Positions 15,218 to 22,600 of a DNA stretch of 24,830 nucleotides are shown here, piece after piece (position 1 is the first letter of the stretch; each line of letters starts with the position of its first letter). The notes under the pieces were generated by a model. It did not search any database and was not told the origin of the DNA. It saw only the letters and a program-made list of their open reading frames with translations. Origin of the DNA: an uncultured Verrucomicrobiales bacterium (lineage in GTDB: Bacteria > Verrucomicrobiota > Verrucomicrobiia > Verrucomicrobiales > Akkermansiaceae); NCBI GenBank assembly GCA_937916135.1, contig CALFTQ010000002.1, positions 1-24,830 on the forward strand, in the 5' to 3' direction. Both the position numbers and the translations under genes were made by a program.

Positions 15218-16639
15218 TTAATGACCACTCAGCGTGGTGATATAGTAACCGGCAATCACGGCGGTACCAATCACACCGGCCACATTCGGGCCCATGGCGT
15301 GCATGAGCAGGAAGTTTGTGCGGTCAGCCTGCTGGCCCACATTGTGGGACACACGGGCAGCCATCGGCACGGCGGAAACACCGGCGGAGCCAATGAGCGG
15401 GTTGATGGGGTTCTTGCGCCAGCCGGGCACCAGGTTCATGAGCTGGGCGCACAGCAGGCCGCAGATAGTAGCCACGGCGAAGGCCACCACACCCAGCAGG
15501 ATGATGAGGATGGTTTCCTGCTGCAGGAAGCGGGCACCCTGCATGGTAAGGCCCACAGATACACCCAGGAGGATAGTGGTGATGTTCATCAGCTCGTTCT
15601 GGGCGCAGCTCACCAGGCGCTCGGTCACCTGGCACTCGCGCAGGAAGTTACCCAGCATCAGCATACCCAGCAGCGGGGCTGCATCCGGGCAGAGCAGAAT
15701 GGTGGTCAGCGTCACCACGAAGCAGAAGAACAGCTTCTCGCCCTTGGAAACCTGGCGCAGGCTCTTCATCTTGATCTTGCGCTGCGCCTCCGTGGTGCAG
15801 AGCTTCATGAAGGGCGGCTGAATCAGCGGCACCAGGGCCATGTAGGTGTACGCAGCCACGGCAATGGCACCCAGCAGCTCGGGAGCCATCTTACTGGCCA
15901 GGAAAATGGAGGTGGGGCCGTCAGCACCACCGATGATGCCGATGGCTGCAGCCTGTCCCCTGGTAAAGCCAAGGCCCACAGCGCAGAGGAAGGTGAAGGC
16001 CACACCACCCTGGGCAGCAGCACCCAGCAGCAGGGACTTGGGAGATGCCAGCAGCGGGCCGAAGTCCGTGAGAGCACCCACGCCCATGAAAATCAGAGCG
16101 GGGAAAATCTCGCACTTGATGCCCAGCCCCAGCCAGTCGAACAAGCCGCCATGGGGCTTCACCAGCAGGTATTTCTGCGGTGTCTGGCCAGTTACCACCA
16201 GCTTGCCTTTCTGAGTCTTGCCGGTTTCCGGGTCCACGGCATCGCGAGCCACCATAGGCTCAGCCATTGCGGCATCGTACTCAGCAGCCTGGGCAGGGTC
16301 GATACCCTCCGTGCTCTGCTTGCTGACGCCGGCATCTGCAAACGGAGCCAGTTCCAGCTGAATGAAGCCCACGTCCTGCATAGTGGAGCGGGCCACCTTG
16401 CCATCCTCGATGGCAACCACCTCGCGCTGAGCCTGGGTGATGACCATGCCGTTGTCCGGGATATTGGCGATGAGGGCGCCGAAAGCAATCGGCACCATGA
16501 GCAGCGGTTCAAACTGCTTCACCACACCCAGATACAGCATCACGGCCACAATACCCCACATCACGTACATCTGCCAGGTCATCTGATAGATGCCCATGCC
16601 GCCGATGAACTCCGCGAAGGAATTGAGAAGTTCTTGCAT
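15218..16639 (-). CDS. mmdB: Na+-pumping decarboxylase beta subunit (MmdB/OadB/GcdB family)
   Basis: This 473-residue polytopic membrane protein is the decarboxylating, Na+-translocating subunit of biotin-dependent decarboxylases. Residues aligned with those shown to be essential in Klebsiella OadB are present: D240 in IGGADGPTSIFLASK, Y266 in AYTYMALVPLIQPPFMK, and N413 and S422 in NPLIGSAGVSAVPMAARVS. The C-terminal FLLMHAMGPNVAGVIGTAVIAG is also typical. Between the first membrane segments and KCEIFPALIFMGVGALTDFG lies a hydrophilic stretch (about residues 64-165) that is longer than in Klebsiella, accounting for the extra length. The gene is last in the four-gene operon. Upstream spacing is 67 nt with no Shine-Dalgarno motif. 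The call is secure at family level; the substrate is set by the partner MmdA. Confidence 0.95.
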   Translation of the reverse strand: MQELLNSFAEFIGGMGIYQMTWQMYVMWGIVAVMLYLGVVKQFEPLLMVPIAFGALIANIPDNGMVITQAQREVVAIEDGKVARSTMQDVGFIQLELAPFADAGVSKQSTEGIDPAQAAEYDAAMAEPMVARDAVDPETGKTQKGKLVVTGQTPQKYLLVKPHGGLFDWLGLGIKCEIFPALIFMGVGALTDFGPLLASPKSLLLGAAAQGGVAFTFLCAVGLGFTRGQAAAIGIIGGADGPTSIFLASKMAPELLGAIAVAAYTYMALVPLIQPPFMKLCTTEAQRKIKMKSLRQVSKGEKLFFCFVVTLTTILLCPDAAPLLGMLMLGNFLRECQVTERLVSCAQNELMNITTILLGVSVGLTMQGARFLQQETILIILLGVVAFAVATICGLLCAQLMNLVPGWRKNPINPLIGSAGVSAVPMAARVSHNVGQQADRTNFLLMHAMGPNVAGVIGTAVIAGYYITTLSGH

Positions 16640-16706
16640 ATCTGTATAATGCGTTGTTTATACTCTACCTCTGCACCGCCGGGGAGCAGAGCCAGCAGAT
16701 GCAAAC

Positions 16707-17102
16707 TTAACCGATGTAGGCCAGGGTCTGCCCCTCCGTCACGGTGTCGCCGGGCTTCACGGCAAAGGAAGTCACGGTGCCGTTGGCGGGGGCATAAATC
16801 ACGGTGTTCATCTTCATGGCCTCCACAGTCATCACCTGGTCGCCTTCCTTCACGGCAGCACCGGGCTGCACGTCCAGGGATACCACCTTTGCAGCCAGCG
16901 GGCTGGGGATGGGGGTGCCGGCACCGGCGGGAGCAGCGGCGGGAGCAGGAGCAGCAGCCACGGGAGCGGGAGCAACCACAGGGGCAGCCACCACGGGAGC
17001 AGCCACGGGAGCGGGAGCAAGAGCCACGGGGGCGGTGCCACCCACGGTTTCAACGGTTACATCAAAGGTCTGACCGGCAACGGTAATACGGAGTTGTTTC
17101 AT
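16707..17102 (-). CDS. mmdC: Biotin carboxyl carrier subunit of the decarboxylase
   Basis: The 131-residue protein carries the biotin that shuttles CO2 between the carboxyltransferase and the membrane subunit. A short N-terminal strand region (MKQLRITVAGQTFDVTVETV) is followed by a flexible Ala/Pro/Val-rich linker (about residues 23-62). A C-terminal biotinyl domain contains the attachment motif EAMKM with K97. The linker is encoded by near-repetitive GC-rich DNA (16920-17040), which may vary in length between strains. It lies between oadG and mmdB, 62 and 67 nt apart, in the same orientation. The call is secure. Confidence 0.95.
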   Translation of the reverse strand: MKQLRITVAGQTFDVTVETVGGTAPVALAPAPVAAPVVAAPVVAPAPVAAAPAPAAAPAGAGTPIPSPLAAKVVSLDVQPGAAVKEGDQVMTVEAMKMNTVIYAPANGTVTSFAVKPGDTVTEGQTLAYIG

Positions 17103-17164
17103 ATTCTTGTTTTCTATTTGTGTTTGATTTTTGAAGTTTGTGTGGAGAGTGTGCCCTGTTTGTA

Positions 17165-17596
17165 TCAGCGCACGGGAGAGTTGTTCATAGCTGCAGCGCG
17201 GCCTCCCTGCCCATAGGCGGTGTCAACCGGCTTGATGTCCAGAATGCGAGCCTCATCGCCCACCGTCACTTTGACGGCAGCGGCAATGGCGGCAACGACC
17301 TGCGGTGTTATGCTGCTCTGCGCAGCGTCGTAAATGCCGGCGGCAATGGCTGCCACCTGCGCAGGAGCCAGTTCCGGAGCCACTGCCACGGGGGCAGCCG
17401 CCGGAGCCGGCGCCATGGCTGCCTTGGCAGCCTCGGACTGAGCCTTGCGCTTAGCATCCAGACGCTGTGCCACGGCTCCTGATATCGTCAGGATGACGCT
17501 CAGGAACACGAGACAGGAAAACACCACACACATGCCGGTGACCTGGTAGACCACGGCATCCATATCGAGTGCAGCGAGTGTCTGTGCGTATATCAT
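17165..17596 (-). CDS. OadG-like small membrane subunit of the decarboxylase
   Basis: This 143-residue protein has the OadG/MmdD layout. One N-terminal transmembrane helix (about 15-40, VYQVTGMCVVFSCLVFLSVI) is followed by a charged segment (RLDAKRKAQSEAAKAAM), an Ala/Pro linker and a small C-terminal domain. In known enzymes this subunit holds the complex together and helps assembly. Residues 80-130 (APAQVAAIAAGIYDA, then VVAAIAAAVKVTVGDEARI) are more extended than in the smallest homologues. The assignment depends on layout and position between mmdA (27-nt gap) and the biotin subunit, which is convincing together. Sequence similarity in this family is always weak. Confidence 0.85.
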   Translation of the reverse strand: MIYAQTLAALDMDAVVYQVTGMCVVFSCLVFLSVILTISGAVAQRLDAKRKAQSEAAKAAMAPAPAAAPVAVAPELAPAQVAAIAAGIYDAAQSSITPQVVAAIAAAVKVTVGDEARILDIKPVDTAYGQGGRAAAMNNSPVR

Positions 17597-17623
17597 TGTT
17601 ATTGGGGTTTGTGAAATAGAGAA

Positions 17624-19189
17624 TCAGAGGGGCATGTTGCCATGCTTCTTGGCGGGGTGCGTCTCGCGCTTGCTGAGCAGGGTGCGCAGGGTCAGCGCTA
17701 TGCGGGCGCGGGAGTCCTTCGGGTCGATGATGTCGGTCACCTGGTCAGAAGCGGCAGCGGCATAGGGGTTGGAGAAGGCCTTTTCGTACTCGGCCACCAG
17801 TTCCTTCTGGCGGGCATCCCGGGCAGCGGCATCCTCGATTCCCTTCAGCTCGCGGCCATACAGAATCTGCACGGCACCGGCGGCACCCATCACCGCGATT
17901 TCAGCGCAGGGCCAGGCAAACACGGCATCTGCCCCCAGGCCCTTGCAGCACATGGCGATATAGGCACCGCCGTAGGCCTTGCGCATGATGAGGGTCACCT
18001 TCGGCACAGAGGCGGAAGAGTAGGCGTAAATCATCTTGGCACCGTGGCGGATGATACCGCCGCGTTCCTGCTGCTTGCCGGGCAGGAAGCCGGGCACGTC
18101 CACCAGGTTCACCAGGGGGATGTTGAAGGCATCGCAGCAGCGGATGAAGCGGGCGGCCTTGTCGGAGGCATCGATATCCAGGCAACCGGCCTTCACCGCC
18201 GGCTGGTTGGCTATGATACCCACCACCACACCGCAGATGCGGCCGAAGCCCACCACCACGTTGCCGGCAAAGTTGGCATGCACCTCCATGAAGCTGCCTT
18301 CATCTACCAGGCGGGCAATCACCTTCTGCACATCCAGCGGGGTGTTGTTGTTGTCGGGAATGATGTCGTTCATGCCCTCCTGCGGGGCGATATCCAGCGG
18401 CTGGCTCAGGTCGTGCGGGGGCTCCTGGGCATTGTTGGAGGGCAGATAGGTGAGCAGTCTCTTGGCGATATCCAGGGCGTGCTCATCCGTCTCGGCCACG
18501 AAGTGGGCATTGCCGGACACGGAGGAATGCACGGCGGCACCGCCGATTTCCTCCATGGTGCACTGCTCATAGGTCACCTGCTCAATCACCTTCGGGCCGG
18601 TGATGTACATACCGGCAGCCCCACCCTTGCGGATGATGATGAAGTCCGTAAGTGCCGGGGAGTAGGCAGCACCACCGGCGCAGGGGCCCAGGATGAGGGA
18701 TATCTGCGGCACTACGCCGCTGGCCGCCACGTTGTTGTAGAACACGTTGGCAAAACCGGTCAGCGATTCGATACCCTCCTGCAGACGGGCGCCGCCGGAG
18801 TCGTTAATCTGGATGATGGGCATGCCGGCCTTCAGCGCATACTGCTGGGCATCGCAAATCTTCTGGGCGTGCATGTAACCCAGGGAACCGCCCTGCGCCA
18901 GGAAATCAGCCGCCGTGGCGGCCACCGGCCGGCCGTTCACCAGGCCGAACCCCGTCACAATGCCATCACCGGGAATATCCTTGTTCAGCATGCCGAAGTT
19001 GCTGCAGTGGTGCTTGGTGTGCATACCGATTTCAGTGAAGGAACCGGCATCGAACAGGCACGACATGCGCTCGCGGGCTGTCCAGTCGCCCTTGGCATGG
19101 CGGGCTTCATACTTCTCCGGCGAAGCGGCGTACTTAATCTTATTACGACGCGACTCCAGTTCCTCAAGCAGTTTGGGATCTATTGCCAT
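17624..19189 (-). CDS. mmdA: Methylmalonyl-CoA decarboxylase alpha subunit (acyl-CoA carboxyltransferase)
   Basis: The 521-residue protein is a crotonase-fold carboxyltransferase that moves the carboxyl group of methylmalonyl-CoA to biotin. Family blocks include NDSGGARLQEGIESLTGFA, LGPCAGGAAYSPALTDFI, the C-terminal VDVPGFLPGKQQERGGIIRH and RKAYGGAYIAMCCKGLGADA. Length and sequence fit MmdA/PccB-type enzymes. Oxaloacetate decarboxylase uses an unrelated alpha subunit, and glutaconyl-CoA decarboxylase has a longer one, so the complex most likely acts in the succinate-to-propionate pathway. It is the first gene of the operon; the 121-bp gap upstream shows only weak promoter candidates (a TAGAAT near 19250 on the minus strand). 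No biotin carboxylase gene is present, consistent with a decarboxylase rather than a carboxylase. Confidence 0.94.
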   Translation of the reverse strand: MAIDPKLLEELESRRNKIKYAASPEKYEARHAKGDWTARERMSCLFDAGSFTEIGMHTKHHCSNFGMLNKDIPGDGIVTGFGLVNGRPVAATAADFLAQGGSLGYMHAQKICDAQQYALKAGMPIIQINDSGGARLQEGIESLTGFANVFYNNVAASGVVPQISLILGPCAGGAAYSPALTDFIIIRKGGAAGMYITGPKVIEQVTYEQCTMEEIGGAAVHSSVSGNAHFVAETDEHALDIAKRLLTYLPSNNAQEPPHDLSQPLDIAPQEGMNDIIPDNNNTPLDVQKVIARLVDEGSFMEVHANFAGNVVVGFGRICGVVVGIIANQPAVKAGCLDIDASDKAARFIRCCDAFNIPLVNLVDVPGFLPGKQQERGGIIRHGAKMIYAYSSASVPKVTLIMRKAYGGAYIAMCCKGLGADAVFAWPCAEIAVMGAAGAVQILYGRELKGIEDAAARDARQKELVAEYEKAFSNPYAAAASDQVTDIIDPKDSRARIALTLRTLLSKRETHPAKKHGNMPL

Positions 19190-19310
19190 ATAGGTCAGAT
19201 GTAAAATGTTTCACTACGCGGGCTGTGGGTACAGTCCACCTACGTTGCCCGATTCTATCACGACCATTCTGCCATGAAAAGCAAAATCTGCTACCACAGA
19301 AATAAAATTC

Positions 19311-20192
19311 TCATCCCTGCACCGTAAGGCGTGGGGTAATGATGCAGCGGCGGTAATGCCCAGGGGCCACATGAGTGCGCGGCCACACGATGCAGTCATC
19401 CATGACCACCCCGGCGGGGATGACGGCATCCTGCCCCACCACGCAATCCTCGCCCAGGTCGGCGTCCGTTGAGATGCTGGCCGTGGGGTGAATACGCTCG
19501 CGGCTGGTCAGCTCCATCATGGTGTCCACATAGCCGGCAGGGGAGCCGATTTCGTGCCAGTTGGCCCAGTCAAAAACCACACCGCCCACTTTACCCTGCC
19601 TGATAAGCTCCAGCCAGATGGGGACAATGGAGAATTCATCCGCCTCCGGGAACAGCTCCGCAACCTCCGGCTGCATGATGTACACCCCGGCAAACTGGTG
19701 CGTGCCGGGGTTCACCCCCAGCGCATGGCGCATATCGGTGATAGCGCCGGTTGCCTCATCAAAGCCCACGTTGCGTTTGCCATCCACACTGCGCAAGGCC
19801 AAGGTCACCATATTGCCACGGCGCTTGTGCTCCGCCAGCAGCTCCGCCACAGGAATATCCGTGAGAATATCCCCATTGTGCACCAGCAGCGGCTCGCCGG
19901 GCTTCACCCAGTGCATGATTTTCTTCACCCCGCCACCGGAATCCAGCGGTGTTTCCTCCTCACTGAAACTCAACGAACAGCCGCGGTAAGTCGGCTCCGG
20001 AAAAGCGCGCTCCCACATGAGGGGCAGGCAGGAGATATTCACCATGAACTCCGTCACCCCGCAGCGAATGTAGTGGTCCATTGTATGCTGGATGAGCGGC
20101 TTCTGAAAAACAGGCATCAGCGGCTTGGGGAGAATGTGCGTAAGCGGAGCAAGGCGTGTGCCCAGACCGGCTCCAAGAATGAAAGCTTGCAT
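19311..20192 (-). CDS. Sugar nucleotidyltransferase (NDP-sugar pyrophosphorylase)
   Basis: The 293-residue protein has the nucleotidyltransferase signature AFILGAGLGTRLAPLTHILP followed by KPLMPVFQKPLIQHTMDHY. Further features are the metal-binding VHNGDILTDIPV and EIGSPAGYVDTM near the end of the catalytic domain. A short C-terminal segment (HPTASISTDADLGEDCVVGQ, then IPAGVVMDDCIVWPRTHVAP) is typical of left-handed beta-helix repeats. Such enzymes make NDP-sugars for cell wall, LPS or capsule; a mannose-1-phosphate guanylyltransferase or MurNAc-1-P uridylyltransferase role is possible, but the substrate cannot be read from sequence. The frame stays open further upstream, but the signature starts right after the ATG at 20192. 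It follows the CAAX-protease gene by 5 nt, indicating an operon. Confidence 0.88.
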   Translation of the reverse strand: MQAFILGAGLGTRLAPLTHILPKPLMPVFQKPLIQHTMDHYIRCGVTEFMVNISCLPLMWERAFPEPTYRGCSLSFSEEETPLDSGGGVKKIMHWVKPGEPLLVHNGDILTDIPVAELLAEHKRRGNMVTLALRSVDGKRNVGFDEATGAITDMRHALGVNPGTHQFAGVYIMQPEVAELFPEADEFSIVPIWLELIRQGKVGGVVFDWANWHEIGSPAGYVDTMMELTSRERIHPTASISTDADLGEDCVVGQDAVIPAGVVMDDCIVWPRTHVAPGHYRRCIITPRLTVQG

Positions 20193-20197
20193 AAGAT

Positions 20198-20896
20198 TTA
20201 CCAGAGATGAGGAAGATTCAGTTTGATAGCGCAGATACCCATGATGAGGTTCGCCACGGCGTGCATCACAATCGCGGGCGTCAGCCGCTTTGTATACACC
20301 ACCAGAGCATAAGTCAGCGAGCCGTACACAAAGGCTCCGGCATAGTCCACCGGGCGGTGCACCAGCATGAACGCCAGAGTCACCACCACATAGCCCAGCC
20401 AGCTCCCCTGCCCCAGCGGCACCGTCTGCGGAAAATCGCGGTTCACGCACCATCGCATCAGATACCCGCGCCAGAAAAACTCCTCCACCAGCGCCACAAT
20501 CACCACAGCCCGCAGAAAGCGGAACCCATATTCCACCCAGATCGCCACGGCATTATCGCCAAACACCGCCTCAGGCTCAAAGCCCGGCTCCGCAGGAATC
20601 CACCCCGTCACATACGGCACCAGCCAGCAACCGATACCCACCACACCCGCCAACGCCCCCAGCACGCAGGGGCTCAGCTTCCAATCCCACTCCACCTCGC
20701 GCCGCACATACCACAGATACCCACCGCACACCAGCACCTGCAGCGGGTAAATCCACATCTCCGGCGCCCGGCGCCACCACCCCACACTCGGGTGGTCCCA
20801 CGCCCACGCCCCCTCCACCACCCACAGCAGCAGATTCAACGCCAGAAACAGCACAAAGGGCGTTACGTAAGTACGAAACAGTTTTTGCTCAGACAT
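20198..20896 (-). CDS. CAAX-type (CPBP family) membrane protease
   Basis: This 232-residue, multi-helix membrane protein contains the three CPBP/ABI motifs: LVEEFFWRGYLMRW (EExxxR), VTLAFMLVHRPVDYAGA (FxxxH) and VMHAVANLIMG (HxxxN). These form the intramembrane glutamic peptidase site. The N-terminal half with WIYPLQVLVCGGYLWYVRRE recalls the exosortase-associated CAAX-related subfamily, but I see no exosortase or PEP-CTERM protein here to confirm that. The ATG at 20896 is only 6 nt from the left heptamer array, so its upstream region is repeat DNA and no Shine-Dalgarno motif is present. The next Met is at residue 47, inside the fold, which supports the chosen start. Confidence 0.85.
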   Translation of the reverse strand: MSEQKLFRTYVTPFVLFLALNLLLWVVEGAWAWDHPSVGWWRRAPEMWIYPLQVLVCGGYLWYVRREVEWDWKLSPCVLGALAGVVGIGCWLVPYVTGWIPAEPGFEPEAVFGDNAVAIWVEYGFRFLRAVVIVALVEEFFWRGYLMRWCVNRDFPQTVPLGQGSWLGYVVVTLAFMLVHRPVDYAGAFVYGSLTYALVVYTKRLTPAIVMHAVANLIMGICAIKLNLPHLW

Positions 20897-20902
20897 GCTG
20901 AA

Positions 20903-20930
20903 AATTACGAATTACGAGTTACGAATTACG
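20903..20930. repeat. Left heptamer array (AATTACG, 4 units)
   Basis: Four head-to-tail units, AATTACG, AATTACG, AGTTACG and AATTACG, lie between the four-helix-bundle gene and the CAAX-protease start codon. The unit nearest the gene (20924-20930) supplies its stop codon. Confidence 0.95.
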
Positions 20931-21330
20931 AAGTAGAACTTCTGATGCGCTGGCGAGCTTCCTTCATATTTCGCCGCTTAGTCACAATGGAACTCGCAAT
21001 TATAGCAGTAAGCTCATTTGCCTCCTTCATCAAATTCTCCACTTTTTGCAGCTTCACCAAATCGCACGCAACAAGCAAATCCATCCAGAACTCAGATTCG
21101 TCCGACTCCTCCTCGCAAATCTTCAGCTTATTGAGGTAATCTCTGTCCGATTTTGCACGAAGTGCGGCTCGATAATTCGCAGCGACAGAAGTAGCACAGC
21201 GGAACAACTGGTCACGCATATGCCATGACTCCGGAGAATTCGGCAACGAACCGCACAGTTTGTACACACGCAAAGCAAAAGCCCGTGTCCGCTCCACCAT
21301 ATCCGCTCCGAACCCCGTAAAAACCGTCAT
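20926..21330 (-). CDS. Four-helix-bundle protein (S23 / 23S rRNA intervening-sequence family)
   Basis: The 134-residue protein fits the S23-type four-helix-bundle family (TIGR02436, from memory). Recognisable blocks are VERTRAFALRVYKLCGSLP, MRDQLFRCATSVAANYRAAL, AKSDRDYLNKLKICEEESDE and SEFWMDLLVACDLVKL, then a final helix, NLMKEANELTAIIASSIVTK. Relatives are encoded within 23S rRNA intervening sequences of some bacteria, and the Avd protein of diversity-generating retroelements has the same fold. The biochemical function is not established. The ATG at 21330 lies 7 nt from the right array, and the TAA stop (20926-20928) lies within the left array, so the gene has essentially no flanks except repeats. 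No Shine-Dalgarno motif is present. The family call is good. Confidence 0.85.
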   Translation of the reverse strand: MTVFTGFGADMVERTRAFALRVYKLCGSLPNSPESWHMRDQLFRCATSVAANYRAALRAKSDRDYLNKLKICEEESDESEFWMDLLVACDLVKLQKVENLMKEANELTAIIASSIVTKRRNMKEARQRIRSSTS

Positions 21331-21337
21331 ACGCAGC

Positions 21338-21414
21338 TAATTCGTAATTCGTAATTCGTAATTCGTAATTCGTAATTCGTAATTAGTAATTCGTAATTCG
21401 TAATTCGTAATTCG
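21338..21414. repeat. Right heptamer array (TAATTCG, 11 units)
   Basis: Eleven contiguous 7-bp units run from 21338 to 21414. All are TAATTCG except the seventh (21380-21386), which reads TAATTAG. The orientation is inverted relative to the left array at 20903-20930. The array fills nearly all of the space between the four-helix-bundle start codon and the aminotransferase stop. Confidence 0.97.
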
Positions 21415-21419
21415 TACTT

Positions 21420-21449
21420 TTCTGTGACTCACCGGAGTGAGTCACAGAA
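21420..21449 (-). terminator. Perfect hairpin overlapping the aminotransferase stop codon
   Basis: The last codons and the TGA of the aminotransferase gene form a perfect 13-bp stem, TTCTGTGACTCAC / GTGAGTCACAGAA, with a TCCG loop. The downstream flank on the minus strand is AAGTACG and then the heptamer array, so there is no U-tract. It may be a terminator that has lost its tail, or an mRNA-end stabiliser. Confidence 0.55.
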
Positions 21450-22598
21450 TCTTGCCATTTTATCGCAAGCCTGTTCGAGGAGGTTCTGGGCAGTAGCATA
21501 GCAGCAGCGCAGGTAGCCCTCGCCGCAGGCGCCGAATGCCGTGCCCGGCACAGCGGCCACCTTGTGCTCCATGAGCAGGCGGAGCGCAAACTCCTTCGAA
21601 GAAATACCGAAGCGCTTGATACTGGGGAACGTATAGAACGCGCCCCCGGGCAGGTGACAATCCATACCCATGTCATTGAAGCGGCCCACAATGTAATCGC
21701 GGCGGCGGTGGTAGCTCTCGCGCATCTGCAGCATGGCTGGCACACCGTTCTCCAGAGCCTCGATACCAGCCTCCTGCGAGGTGATGGTGGGGCAGATCAT
21801 CGTGTAGGAATGCACCTTCATCATCTGCTCAATGAGCTCCTTCGGACCGCAGGCATAACCCAGGCGCAGACCGGTCATGGCAAAAGCCTTCGAGAAACCA
21901 TGCAGCAGCAGCGTGCGCTCCTTCATACCCGGCAGGGCTGCGATAGAGGTATGCTCCTCCTCATCGTAACGAAGCTCAGAATATATCTCATCCGTGAGCA
22001 CAAACAAATCATGCTTCACGCAGATGGCCGCAATCTCCTCCAGCGTCTTGCGCGGGGCGATGGAGCCCGTCGGGTTCGTCGGGAAGTTCAGCATCAGCAC
22101 CTTCGTGCGCGGCGTGATGGCAGCCTCCAGCTTGGCCGGATTCAGCGCAAAGAGGTCATCGATACTCGTCTCCACCGCCCTGGGCACACCGTAGGCCATC
22201 ATCACCGTGGGGGCATAGCTCACGTAGCAAGGCTCGTGGTACAGCACCTCATCCCCGGGGTTCAGCAGGCACCGCAGCGCCAGATCGATAGCCTCACTCA
22301 CGCCCACCGTCGGCAGAATCTCGCACAGCGGGTCATACTCCACATGGAAGAAATCCGCCACATACGTGCTGATTGCGCGGCGCAGGCTCTCCAGACCGTA
22401 ATTGCTGGTGTAGGTGGTGTGCCCGCGCTCCAGCGAGCGGATAGCCGCCTCGCGGATATTCCACGGGGTCACGAAATCCGGCTCACCCACACCCAGGGAA
22501 ATGATATCCTTACTGCCGGTAGCCAGATCGAAGAACTCACGGATACCCGAGCGGGGCATATCCATGACCTGTTTAGAAAGTGTCTTGCTCCAGTCCAT
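21429..22598 (-). CDS. Class I/II PLP-dependent aminotransferase
   Basis: The 389-residue enzyme belongs to the aspartate aminotransferase fold-type I family. The PLP-binding lysine is K237 in HGFSKAFAMTGLRLGYA. Other conserved residues are N175 in NFPTNPTGS, D203 and Y206 in VLTDEIYSELRYD, and a C-terminal arginine in EGYLRCCYA that would bind the substrate carboxylate. The start MDWSKTLSKQVMDMPRSGIR with ISLGVGEPDFVTP resembles Bacillus YugH/PatA-like enzymes. It transfers amino groups between an amino acid and a 2-oxoacid; the particular substrate is unknown. It starts 2 nt after the stop of the Lrp/AsnC regulator gene, an arrangement also known for yugG-yugH, which suggests that the regulator responds to a substrate or product of this enzyme. 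Confidence 0.93.
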   Translation of the reverse strand: MDWSKTLSKQVMDMPRSGIREFFDLATGSKDIISLGVGEPDFVTPWNIREAAIRSLERGHTTYTSNYGLESLRRAISTYVADFFHVEYDPLCEILPTVGVSEAIDLALRCLLNPGDEVLYHEPCYVSYAPTVMMAYGVPRAVETSIDDLFALNPAKLEAAITPRTKVLMLNFPTNPTGSIAPRKTLEEIAAICVKHDLFVLTDEIYSELRYDEEEHTSIAALPGMKERTLLLHGFSKAFAMTGLRLGYACGPKELIEQMMKVHSYTMICPTITSQEAGIEALENGVPAMLQMRESYHRRRDYIVGRFNDMGMDCHLPGGAFYTFPSIKRFGISSKEFALRLLMEHKVAAVPGTAFGACGEGYLRCCYATAQNLLEQACDKMARFCDSLR

Positions 22599-22600
22599 AA

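Larger units (their letters stand above)
20903..21414. mobile_element. Candidate compact element: four-helix-bundle gene between inverted heptamer arrays
   Basis: About 512 bp consist of nothing but a 134-codon gene enclosed by two arrays of the same 7-bp unit in opposite orientation: four AATTACG units on the left and eleven TAATTCG units on the right. The left-array sequence is the reverse complement of the right array. The same repeat occurs alone at 24512-24539. The unit sits tightly between the end of the aminotransferase gene and the start of the CAAX-protease gene. Mobility is my inference; no transposase, reverse transcriptase or target duplication is visible. Confidence 0.5.

Noticed and set aside
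15221..17086. 621-codon open frame on the plus strand opposite the decarboxylase operon
   Set aside because: It is antisense to mmdB and mmdC and rich in His, Gln and Arg without any domain. The same applies to 8532-10154 and 17642-19204 on the plus strand.
21338..21414. Possible CRISPR array
   Set aside because: The units are 7 bp with no spacers between them, and no cas genes are present. The 22-bp hairpin array at 24223-24315 also fails, because its variable parts are palindromes rather than spacers.
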